This document shows, piece after piece, positions 1 to 10,052 of a stretch of DNA of 64,000 bases. The DNA is from Nigrospora sphaerica (taxonomy: Eukaryota > Ascomycota > Sordariomycetes > Amphisphaeriales > Apiosporaceae), in contig JAGVVL010000002.1 in assembly GCA_018287875.1 (NCBI GenBank), positions 8,928,001-8,992,000 of the forward strand, read 5' to 3'. The stretch's first letter is position 1. Every line of letters starts with the position of its first letter. The notes beneath the pieces were generated by a model. It worked only from the letters and a program-made list of their open reading frames with translations, was not told the DNA's origin and searched no databases. The position numbers and the translations under genes are program-made.

Positions 1-373
1 GTAGCTAGATAATTAAGATAGCGGCAATCTCCTTAAGAACAGTTAGCTTACTAAAACTTTAACCGTACGTACTTTAATGATCTTCCTATTAATGCCTCAA
101 TAATAATATAATCGCTAAATATTAGCGATAGGATCCAAGTTTTCAAAAATAACTAAGACATACTACCATTTAATAAGGTGAAGTATGGAGTTAAATTGAT
201 GTATCGAAGAAGGCGTGCCTTACTGCTAGGACTAGTAGTAAAGGGTAGTAGATATATTGTTCTATCTGCCAGATTAAGCCTTGTCCACTACGTAGAAACC
301 CTTCAGTTCTGGACTCAAGATGTCTTCCACGCATTAAACGCCCATTTCCCGGCGTCTATATCATCAATGTTGC
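1..373. other. AT-rich degenerate sequence
   Basis: This stretch is AT-rich with frequent TAG/TAA in all frames. I see no supported gene. It is probably RIP-degraded repeat sequence into which the LTR at 379 inserted. Confidence 0.5.
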
Positions 374-378
374 CCAGT

Positions 379-680
379 TGTTACAGGTTGGGACCTAGGA
401 GAAAGGCTCAGGCGCACCTGGCCTGAGCGTCTCACGAACCCCTCATATGAGGCTCCGAGTAGGTCTCCCCATTCGAACGCCAGGCTAGTGGTTAAGACCT
501 AGGAGGGGGGAGCTGAGCAGCGATCTGAACGTTCCGATCCGAACGTTCCGGTCCGGTCTCGCAAGATTTAACGAGACGCTGCGCCCGGCCTCCTGAGGAC
601 GATTCTCTTCTCTCTTTCCCTTTTAGAAAATAAACAGCATTTGGCCCCTTCGATAGTGCTTCAAGGCTCAGCCTCTCACA
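379..680. mobile_element. Solo LTR, family A (copy 1)
   Basis: A 302-bp unit begins TGTTACAGG and ends CTCTCACA. It is flanked by a perfect 5-bp target duplication CCAGT (374-378 and 681-685). Three more copies lie at 7353, 41479 and 62637. TG..CA termini, the 5-bp duplication and the lack of any attached internal region make it a solo LTR left by LTR-LTR recombination. It contains two units of a 14-bp repeat built on the palindrome GAACGTTC. Confidence 0.85.
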
Positions 681-757
681 CCAGTGTTTACTTAGCTGAC
701 ATTTTTCCTCCGCTCAATAATAGCGATTTCCCCATATGTATTCAAGGTAGCTAACAC

Positions 758-1057
758 TGAAACCAAGAAACCCCAAACTATAGGGAGCCTAGTGGAAAGA
801 CACGGTCGTGAAGTCGATCCCAAGGGATAATCAAGTGAGGATATCGTTAATCAAGATGATCTTTAACGTAGGAAAGTAAAAGAAGCTTAAAATAGTCACG
901 AAAAATAAGCGTGAAGTACTATAATAAAAGTAGCAGTGTATTAAAAGAAGGGAAAAAGCGCGCTATCCCTTCAGCTATAAACTAGGCTACCAAAACCTAA
1001 CTTATATTTATATAAACTCTTAATTAAAGCTTATATAGAAGCCCTAGCCTAGTCTTA
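758..1057 (-). repeat. 3' LTR of the 3.07-kb element
   Basis: This 300-bp repeat aligns along its whole length with 3529-3828. In minus-strand sense it ends the element, with ACAC target sequence outside it. Confidence 0.75.
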
Positions 1058-2462
1058 ACTATCCCCTATAGCGGATTGTGTGGAAAAAAAGAACTAAAAA
1101 TATTATAAAAGCTTTAGTAGAAAGAAGATAGATAAGCTGGTTATAAAAAGGCTAGGTCTATAATTCCTCTTAATTAATATCACTTCTGCCTCCTTATACC
1201 GCGTATTATAGCTTTCGCACCCTTACTACGTATTGTAGCTTTCGCACCCCTACTACGTATACTCTTAGTCCCTTTTATTCCCGCTTCTTATCTTGATGCT
1301 AAGCGCGCTCTACCTAGCTTGCCTGCTGGGTATCTGTTCTTTGGCGAGCTCTGTTAAGAACCTCCACTTGTGCTTATGTGTCCGCCCATCCTCTTTAGTC
1401 TGGCGGTACTACAAGCAGTCTTCTTAAGTATAGAAAGAACAAGTGGCTAATACCGAGGCGTAGGGCGTGGTCGTAGTATATTAGGAGCCGATCATATAGG
1501 CTCTACTAAAGTTGTCTGCTAATTAGCTGTTCCCTCTTTAGGAGTTTAAAGATAGCTTAATTATTATAGAGTTGATATATTCTATACTGAGTTATTATTA
1601 TATATTCCAGAGGGCCTGTTATTATTTTCTAGGATGGCTGCAAATATAGCAGTTCTTAATTTTAGACTTTGATTAAGAGTTGCAGGTGGTGGTATATTAC
1701 ATGCACGCCGATTTTGGGGTGTTATTAGTTCAGGTTATCGAGGAACTGGTGTATGTTTTCTCTTTTTGTGGCTAATCTTAGTATACTTGTTGAGGACTGT
1801 ATTCTATTGCTTTGTGTAACTGGAGCTCGTGCTTCCCCTTAATTAAAGCTTAAACTAGACGCTGATTTCTTTTCTTTAGAGCCTAAGGTTAAAAGGAAGT
1901 GTTAAAAAGGGAGGATAGCAGTTTATACTTTGCTTAAACCCGTGACGGTTTTAAAGTGAAACTAATTGACCTCTAAACCTACATTAGCTCTTAGGATCTT
2001 AATTATAATATAATTCACTATATTCGACTCTTTATATAGTTTACTTAACTAATAAACAAAGTTAAACTTATTTAGCAGTTTAGTCAGTGCTTAAAAGACG
2101 CTAAAGAATATATATCTTTCCTGCTAAGGATACTTATTATAATAGGGTATAATGCTAATTATCACCTTTTAAAACTGTCGCACTGCAGAGATTGTGGAAA
2201 GCGAGGTTCAAGTTATCCATTAGAAGGAAACAAAGGAAATCTGTCAGTAGGTGCAGTAGTACATATAGTAGCTCAGGACCCCTGTCACCATATGAATCCT
2301 GGCATGTGAAGAGGAGCCACGTGACCTGGTAGGAGAGGCTAAGCCACGTGAATAGCCTCATATTGCGACAAAAACTTATTATCGAGTTAAGCTTTGTGAA
2401 GTGCCTTTATAAAGTGATCACCTATCTTTGTGGCTGTTATCTACTGTTTATCCTTTCCAAAG

Positions 2463-2601
2463 TGTTACAGCGCGTCTGGACCAACTGCCCGCTGAGGCAC
2501 AAAGCAAAAGCTTCGGGAATGATCCACTTCTTAGGATCATTCTGTCCAGTTCTGCACTATAAGGGCTACTCCTGCAGAGACCAATCTGCCAGGCCGTAAC
2601 A
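2463..2601. mobile_element. Solo LTR, family H (139 bp)
   Basis: The unit begins TGTTACAGCG and ends GGCCGTAACA, flanked by a perfect duplication CAAAG (2458-2462 and 2602-2606). It contains a perfect 9-bp inverted repeat, GAATGATCC/GGATCATTC, separated by 8 bp. Only one copy is present in the window. The short length would fit a TRIM-type or very compact LTR. Confidence 0.7.
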
Positions 2602-2903
2602 CAAAGGTAAAGATTATAATAACTTATACTTTAAGCACGAATAACACTAAAGGCTGAAGGCTATCCAATCCTTAATTAACATATTCAAAGACTATAAGGA
2701 TATGCTATTTGTTGCTATCTTCTCTTGGTTTAGTCATAATATCTATGTTTATCTTAATATTAACAGCATCGAGTGTTAAAAGGGAGTCCTCTATATACTA
2801 CCAGCTATAGAAACCTTTAATAATCGTTTGTAAAGTCTTCTAATTATAGGCAGAGGGAGGTTTGCAATTTATAAAGCTAAAGATAATTCTTGCTATAGTT
2901 TTT

Positions 2904-3482
2904 TGTTGGAAGTGGTGGTTCGATTGGAAGAGGAAGCAACCCTTTTTAAGGGCTCTTTCGATCTTGGAGGTCATTTCTTATAAAGAAACACGGAAGAATA
3001 AGGAACTTCTCTTCAAGAAAAACGAGAGTGTATTTCGTGTGCTTTGCTTGCTTGCTTGCTTGCTTCAAGACAGACTAGATACACAGAGAGGGGAGATTCA
3101 GCCTTTACTTATACCCGTTAAACCCTTATCCTCTTAGTAATATAAAAAAGAGGACGTGTAAGTGATTGCGTAAGTGATTACGTGGCTTAGAAGCATATGG
3201 AACCTTATAGAAGTTCGTGGAGCCTCATGGGGGCTCGTGGGAGCTTCAGCGAGCCATGAAGAAACTTGTGGAGACTCGTAAAAGCTTGCAGAAGCTTCTG
3301 CGTGGCGTATACCACGCTTGCGGGTAAAGCGGGCTATGCTTGCGGGTAAGCTGGCCCGTGCTCTAGGGTAGGCTGGCCCGAGTTCTAGGATAGGCTCGGT
3401 TAAAGAACTAGCTTTCCGTTAAGTGCATAGCTTAGTCCGTAGTAACAGAGAACGGTATAGGATAAGTCCTATACCTGCAACA
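2904..3482. mobile_element. Family C LTR (copy 1)
   Basis: This 579-bp unit runs from TGTTGGAAGTGGTGG to CTATACCTGCAACA. It is the forward-oriented member of the family that is abundant between 40889 and 46572. A run of GCTT units lies near 3042-3066. I see no target duplication, and it abuts the tRNA-like primer site at 3483, so it may have lost one flank by recombination. Confidence 0.7.
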
Positions 3483-3528
3483 ACTATTAATTAAGAGGTT
3501 CACAGTTCAAGCCTGTAAGGGGGAGCTA
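3483..3528 (-). other. Half-tRNA-like primer binding site of the 3.07-kb element
   Basis: The plus strand reads as the 3' half of a tRNA: anticodon-loop-like CTATTAA, then a T-arm (CACAG, loop TTCAAGC, CTGTA), then GGGGGAG-CTA. The last three bases correspond to CCA after a C-to-T change. It directly abuts the LTR at 3529, so on the minus strand it is a primer binding site. The same arrangement occurs at 40083-40129. A chance T-arm is unlikely because the layout is repeated. Confidence 0.6.
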
Positions 3529-3828
3529 TAGAATTAAGAAACCCTAAACTATAAGGAGTCTAGTAGAAAAACACAGTTGTGAGGTTGATCCTAAAGGATA
3601 ATCAAGTGAGGATATCGTTAATTAAGATAATTCTTAACATAGGAAAATAAAAGAAGCTTAAAATAGTCACGAAAAATGAGCGTGAAGTGCCGTAGTAAAA
3701 GTAGCAGTGTATTAAAAGGAGGGAAAAAGCGCGCTGTCTCTCTGGCTATGAACTGGACTACCAAAGACTAACTTATACTTGTGTAAACCCTTGATTAAGG
3801 CTTACATAAGAGCCCTGGCCCGGTCTCA
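3529..3828 (-). repeat. 5' LTR of the 3.07-kb element
   Basis: 300-bp repeat matching 758-1057. On the minus strand it starts TGAGACCGGG. ACAC follows outside at 3829-3832. Confidence 0.75.
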
Positions 3829-4133
3829 ACACCTTAGCTTACATTATTTCTTTCTACTTGCTACTGTAAAGATCTTATTGCCCACGGGAATAGAGCTGGG
3901 AGATGTTAAAGCAGTAAGTAATGTGGGAAATTGCCTTTAAATATCCTTATATACCTTATGCTCAGATCTTACTAGGTTCCCGTTAATATATTATGAAGGG
4001 ACAAATCTTTATAGTAACTTAATGATATTATTTGATGCCATGAAATATAGGGGACTTAATAAGACGCGATTTCTTAAATAGTTACGTTATAAGACATTTG
4101 GATTCTTTCTTCATCTACTTAAAGCGGCGCTAT

Positions 4134-5435
4134 TTAGTAAGCGTAGCAAAGATAAGAGCTCTGAATCGACATGGCATCTCTAACTTGGACGTTATCGATG
4201 AGTCCCATGAAAACCATGTAATCATCGAGGGTGGCGTTGACAGAGCCTTCAAACTGATACCTATTACCGCCAAAGTCCATGGTTCGTTTCTCGGGGTTCA
4301 CAGCTTGCCAGTTGGCCCACAGACGGTCGACCTGAGTATGATAGAGGAAGAAGAGGGGGTCTTTTAATGAGAAAGTCGTCAGCATCGGTCTATAGATATA
4401 TTTACATGAGATTCGTCTTATAAACTTACCGTTGGTCGAGGTTGTTGGGAGCATGTCGCTGCCGACGCAAGAGTGGATCGCACCATGCGGCTTGGCTTCC
4501 AAGCTGTTGTGGAAGTCGGGGTAGTTATCATTCTTGGCAATCTCGGCCAGGACCTCGGGAGTGTAGTTAGTCACAAACATGTCGCCAGGGAATGCGGTGC
4601 CGTTATTCCAGTTACGGCGAAGACAGTGCGGGCTCATGCCGCCCACAGTCCATGCGACTTGGAGGTTCGCAAAGGGACCGTCGATCACGCACTTCTTGCT
4701 GGTGTCGTGGGCGGCGGGGTCGATAGAGGGGTCGCCATTGCCGCCGAAGCCCGAGACCGGGTCCCAGATGGACGACTTGGTTATGTCGGCCACGTCAAGG
4801 CTCCAGTCCCAGTATCTGGCGCGGCGAATTCTCTCGTCAGCTCGCGGAACATAGAAAGCAACATGGCATCAAGCGGGAAAGAGGGAGGCGTTCTTACGGC
4901 ATCACGCCCTTAAGACCGCAGTCGCGGAGCGCGTTCTCGTAGGCTTGAACGAAGACTCGGTGCCAGGGAAGAAACTGGGCGACAAAATGGACTGGAGTCG
5001 GCGCGGTGCGATTAGTCTAGAAACGTGAGACAATTGAGGGACGGGTAAGTAGGGGCCCTAGATGGTCGCCAGGACCATCACTGCCCGATACGGGCCTGGT
5101 GACATGCATGGCCGGTGAGGACAGTCCGTAAAGGACCATTCTTTTCCCACCAGATGGTCTGTGTTTGACCGCCTCACGAAACACATACTTTCTGGGTCCA
5201 TGTTCGTGTGAACATAGGTGAAGTCGTCGTAGCGTGTAGTGTTAGTGTTGCCTAAAACTGATGGCGTCTTGGCGAGGCACAGGACGGCGTCAGTGTAGTC
5301 CTTCTTGGCATCGGCGCTCAGGCTGCGCCATTCGACGCGCTTGGGCGGGTTGGTGCAAGCATTGTCGGCCTGGCGGCGCTGAACAGCAGCGGCGGCGCAG
5401 AGGCCGGCGATGAAAAGGACAGAGGAGCCACGCAT
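4134..5435 (-). CDS. Secreted tyrosinase (type 3 copper phenol oxidase), four exons
   Basis: Tyrosinases hydroxylate monophenols and oxidise diphenols to quinones, which feed melanin and other phenolic pigments. Proposed exons on the minus strand are 5435-5189, 4991-4898, 4815-4430 and 4360-4134. They total 954 nt, giving 317 residues with an open frame. Donors GTATGT, GTAAGA and GTAAGT and three AG acceptors fit phase exactly. The N-terminus (MRGSSVLFIAGLCAAAAV) is a signal peptide, so the product is probably secreted. CuA histidines are seen in DDFTYVH, IHFVAQ and FLPWHR. CuB is seen in PHGAIHS and DPLFFLYHTQVDRLW. YWDWSLD, typical of the family, follows intron 2. The start is the ATG immediately before the signal peptide. 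The length fits short secreted fungal tyrosinases. No RIP stops are seen although degraded repeats begin only about 300 bp away. The first intron (197 nt) is long and its acceptor is the least certain boundary. Confidence 0.9.
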
Positions 5436-7352
5436 GATTATCAGGTTGAGAGTTCGAGGAAGCCGCGGTCGATGTACTGCTAAAAAAAGTGGACGAATGA
5501 TCGAAAATGGCTTATAGCGAGCGGGTCGGATACGTCTTGGGCCTGTTGTCCAGCTCTCGGACAAAGAATAGAAGGGCGACGAAGACGCTCTACATAGTCT
5601 GAAGAACGACCTCCATATAGACTGGTATAAGGTGCACCGATCCATCAGTGGCATTGCCGTCAGCGCGTGCCGAGACAGCCTTACACGAAATGCTTTTCTC
5701 TAGGTGGTGCTAGTGGGCTCTAGGGAAGAGTCCTAGGTGAAACACCAAGTGGGTCCGACATCTCGTGTTGGGTTATTGTGGGTTGACTTCGTATACCCCT
5801 TCTCAGAAAAGCAGACGGATCCCTTACAAGGGCCTGGCGATAAACAAAGAACGAGCTCCATGCAGTCGCTGATGGCGGGCTAAGGCTTAACTGCTATTAG
5901 GAAGAACGCTGGTTTCCGCTATGTTCCTCTATTACTGTTCTTTTTTTTTGACTGGAGTATACGTAGGTGGCAGAGCAGTCAGTGCGAGGAACAGCTGCAA
6001 ATATGTCCTCTCACCCTCTTTCGTCTGGTGTTCATTTTTAGCGTACCCTTAGGTTGTGACACCCCCTTTCGGTCGTGCGATGCCGAGTTAAGGAGATGTC
6101 GGCGCTCCCCTTAGTATACATCCCAGATACCTATCCACCCTTACGAAGGCTGCACGATGGCCGTGTTAGCGGACTTAATTCCGAATTTAGATGAAGCCGA
6201 CGACATTGGGGTCTAGTTTACTAACCCGTTCTCACTAGAACACGAGTTTTAAGATTTCTATACTAAAAGAAGTATTAATAGCTACACTGTTAGGTATGTA
6301 AGTGGGAACACATTATACATTCTAGCCCTTTAAGTGCGCCGCTAAGCCGCGCTAACTGTACGCACGGGCTAGCGTACAATAGATTCACGCCTCCTATTAG
6401 CCCGCGCCCCCGTTCGCGTATATTGGTTCTCGCTCTCCTCTCCAGCCTCCCTTTTCCCCTTCCGCGGCACTGCTAACCCCTGACAGCCGCTCCAGCCGCC
6501 GCCTCCGCCGTAGACTTAGACGCAGCCTACTACTCTGTAACCAGTCCCGCTGTACCTCGTACGACGGCGACGTTATAAACAAAGACGCGTAATTCGGCCG
6601 CCTAGTAAGGAAAGGGCCACCAGTCGTGCCGCGAAAATATAAGAGATGCAACGGTGCTGCGGAGTGTCCAACGGCGAAGGCGGCGCGGTACGTACGGTTG
6701 CCCTTCGCCTTAGCCCCAGCAGCAGCCTTCGCGGTAGCCTAGTTATAGCCGTAACTATCTTAATAGATTTGGAAGTTATGTAATTAATTAAAACATTAGA
6801 TAGACTAATCGTTAAACGAATATTAAGATTAAGAGCTAGGAAGTACTTACGTTATATTAATAATACTTGAAGACACTTTATAAATAGAAGTGGTTAAATA
6901 TTTCGCCCAGTTCTTATCTTATACTAATGGGTCGACATTATATAATATTATATAGTATACCTTAAAACTTTGTATATCCAATATTAACCTTTAAAAAGAA
7001 ACTCTACTATCTTTGATAATACTCTTCTTAACCCTTTAAACTTTACTAAATCTTCTTTTATTCTTAATACTCCTATATTAACTTTATAAATTCTTTTATG
7101 CTTTTTTTTTTCTAAGAATTATACTTACAACTATATTCTTTCCTCTTTTTTACCTACTACGTTTAATTACAGCGTCTCTTTTAATAATTAAAAATGACTT
7201 CACTTTTAAAGACGTTACTTTAGTTATTGATATCTTAACCTACCTCGACGGGCACAAGAGAGGATATTTCATGATAGAAAGAGTTTTCTCCTTTAAACCA
7301 TGTAGATAAGTAAGTAACCGAAATTATAAAATAAATCTTAAATGTTTTAAAT
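5436..7352. other. Intergenic region, tyrosinase upstream then degenerate repeats
   Basis: About 600 bp upstream of the tyrosinase gene have ordinary composition and presumably hold its promoter. No TATA box was chosen with confidence. From about 6050 the sequence becomes a mosaic of GC-rich patches (6390-6720) and strongly AT-rich sequence (6760-7340). No coherent protein was found on either strand. The GC-rich patch is probably a transposon fragment of unknown type. Confidence 0.4.
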
Positions 7353-7654
7353 TATTACAGGTTGGGACCTGAGGGAAAGGCTCAGGCGCACCTGGCCTGA
7401 GCGTCTCACAAACCCCTCACATGAGGCTCCGAGTAGGTCTCTCCTTTTGAACGCCAGGCTAGTGGTCAAGGCCTACAAGGGGAGAGCTGAGCAGCGATCC
7501 GAACGTTCTGATCCGAACGTTCCGGTCCGGTCTCGCAAGACTTCACGAGTCGCTGCGCCCGGCATTCTGGAGTCGATTGTCTTTTCTCTTCCCTATCTAG
7601 AAAATAAACAGCATTTGGCCCCTTTAATAATGCTTTAAGGCTCAGCCTCTCACA
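7353..7654. mobile_element. Family A LTR (copy 2)
   Basis: 302 bp, colinear with the copy at 379-680. The first G of TGTTACAGG is A here, as RIP would produce. Flanks are TAAAT and TATTT, so no clean duplication is visible. It sits at the left edge of the degraded gypsy element. Confidence 0.75.
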
Positions 7655-7689
7655 TATTTTCTAAATCACTTTATCCGTATCTTATATCT

Positions 7690-9060
7690 CCTAAGAGCCA
7701 CGCGCGCGCGACTTGAGAACTTCCTTAAAATACAACGTAACGATATAACGGATAAGAGTAAAGAAGATAGAGACTTACGAGACTTAGCAGCAGGCACTCT
7801 ATAACCAACGCTCGATCTCCTCAAAAACTTATTCGCTAGACAGTCGCAAGAAATAACAGCGCACTTTAAGAAAAGGCTTACAGAGGTTTAATAGCAACGG
7901 GACTAAGCTACGTTAACCCCACTATCGACGTAAGCCGAGTCGAGCTAGGCCCTCATGAGGCCCGCATACAAACCGCAGCTAAAGCGGAAAGCCTTCCCCT
8001 AGCCCCCTAAGTTCGAAGGGGAGCGAACTTAATTCCTAGTATAGAAGGCCTTAATAAGCTATAAGCTGGATGCTAACGCGGCGATAATTGGTATATAAAA
8101 GGATAGATAATTCGTAGTTTACTTTTACTTAAGAGACGGTCTTAAAGCGCTTATAAGCATCTACTTCCTGTTTAAAGGAAGCTATAAAGTATATAACCTA
8201 AAAGATATTCTTAAATACCTTGCAAATAGATATATAAATAAGAATAACTAGAAGACCGCTACCTTAAAGATTAGATAGCTTAAGTAAGCTCGAGGATAAA
8301 CGTTTAACGCTTTCTACGTGGACTTCGAAAAGACGCTAGCGGAAGCAGGAGGGATGGACTAGGCCGACTAAGCTAAGCTCGCCCTTCTTAAGGGAGCTTT
8401 AAACGACTAGCTTACGAGAAGCTTAGTAGCGGTCACGATATCGACAAACTACGCCTAAACGGTTACCTAGATTATACTAACAGCCTTGAAGTTGGAGTTC
8501 CTTACTCCTTAGCTGTATCCGAGCCCAGCTAAGCTTCCTATAAAGTTCTTAAGCCCCTCCCGCAAAGCATGAAAGTAGGATAAAGGGGAAGACACAGTTA
8601 TAACTAGGATAAACCCCTTCGATAAGAAGAAGCCTAAGGGGCAAGGCTAAAGTAAGTTGTCTTACACGAGAGTTACGTGGGCCTTCCTCGAGGAGATATA
8701 AAGGCGAAAGGACGAGGGCTCATACTTAAGATGCGGAAAGTAAGGGTATAGAGTGCCGTCGTGTAAGATGAAGCCCGTAAGACGTCCTAGCACGTAAGTG
8801 CATACCATGGAGACCTCGTAAGACCTTAGCAAGAGTAGCGGAACTAAGACACCAGATTTATAAAAAGAGTAACCTTTAAAGGAAGCTGTCCTCGGAGGTC
8901 AATAGCAGCCACCCTATTGCTACCAAAGATAGAGAAGCTTATAAATAGTTCGGCACTTATAATTAAGGGCCTCGTGAATAACAAAAGAATTATTTCTATC
9001 TTAGCCGATACCGGATATAACTACTACATAGCGATTAATTAAAAGCTAGCTCGATAGCTA
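7690..9060 (+). pseudogene. gag and protease remnant of the gypsy element
   Basis: Plus-strand translation gives a capsid-like segment (PPKFEGERT near 8000) with many TAG codons. It is followed by a damaged CCHC-like knuckle near 8735-8770 and then a protease-like ILADTGYNYYIAIN near 8995. The active-site triad is DTG. Stops occur every 10-30 codons, so this is non-functional. Confidence 0.6.
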
Positions 9061-9082
9061 GACCTATTAAGGATCTTAATAT

Positions 9083-9406
9083 TAGAACAGACAAACACTA
9101 GGTGTAGTGCCTGGTGGAAAGACGCGGTCGTGAGGTCGATCCTCGATAATGTGATAGACATGCCCTCGATTTAGGACGTGCAAGTCCTTGATCAAGGGTA
9201 TGTCTATCACCCAAGTAAAAGTGAGGTCCAACTGGGACAATAACTGGGACAAAACGGTTACGAGTGATGGTCTCAAAAGATAAAAAGAAGTGAACATGTC
9301 TTGTTGTTGTCTTATCTCTACGGTGAAAGCTGGACGGCTACTTATAGGTGCAAGTCCTTGATCAGACCCCTGGCATTGGGTGCTTACGTACCCTAGCCCC
9401 GTCTCA
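9083..9406. mobile_element. Solo LTR, divergent family B, inside the gypsy element
   Basis: The 324-bp unit starts TAGAACAGAC and ends CCGTCTCA, as in family B. It is flanked by ATAT on both sides (9079-9082 and 9407-9410). It interrupts the protease-RT region of the host element. The centre differs from the 340-bp B copies, so this is a separate subfamily. Confidence 0.75.
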
Positions 9407-10052
9407 ATATAGATAATGTAGGCGACTTTATTAAGAACGATATAGTCGAGAGGGATATAAACTAAAGAAACTAACTGATAACTCGGGAGGATTAAAGGAG
9501 AGAAGCTAGTAGGAATAGTCAGCAAGCCCCAAAACGAACCCTCTTTTAGTATAGAACACCACTCGAAGGACAAGAGAAAGGCGATGCGTCTTAAGAAAGA
9601 CCGAACCTAGATATTGCAATCCTTAATTTCGACGATTTTTAAACGGACCTCTAAGATAACCATGTAGAAATCATTACCTTAGAAGACGTGGAAAAGGCTC
9701 TGAAGGAGTTGATACCTAAGGACACCGAGGAACTATATTAGAGAGTTAAATAATAGGTCCCCGAGTAGTACTTAAAGTACACCGATGTGTTTAGTAAGGC
9801 AGATTCCGATATAATACCCCTGTAAAGGAACGCTCGCTATGAATATAAGCTCGACCTCCTTAAGGGAAAGAGTATTAACGAACTAGGTTACAGTAGCTTA
9901 TATAAGATATCCGTATTAAAGCTAGAGGCATATTGAACTTAAATTATAAAGAACCTATATAAGGGTTTTATTAAGAGTAGCGACGCTCCTTAAGCTGCAC
10001 CTGCACTCTTTACCCCCAAGTTGGACGGCAGTTTACAATTCTATATTGACTA

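Larger units (their letters stand above)
758..3828 (-). mobile_element. 3.07-kb LTR retroelement, non-autonomous or deleted (family B')
   Basis: Two direct LTRs of 300 bp (758-1057 and 3529-3828) enclose 2.47 kb, and a 4-bp duplication ACAC flanks the pair (754-757 and 3829-3832). In minus-strand sense the 5' LTR is 3828-3529. It is followed without a gap by a tRNA-complementary primer site (3528-3483), and a purine-rich tract precedes the 3' LTR near 1058-1070. No gag or pol similarity was recognised inside. The interior has itself received LTRs at 2463-2601 and 2904-3482. The LTRs differ from each other mostly by C/T and G/A changes, as expected of RIP. It is related to family B, which makes the 12.4-kb element at 28094-40469. 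Confidence 0.75.

Noticed and set aside
178..426. Plus-strand open stretch starting at GTG
   Set aside because: It has no ATG at its start and runs into a solo LTR.
3042..3066. GCTT tandem run as a microsatellite feature
   Set aside because: Very short and internal to a family C LTR; mentioned there only.
6397..6651. Arg-rich minus-strand open stretch
   Set aside because: It is a product of a GC-rich patch in repeat-like sequence and has no recognisable motif.
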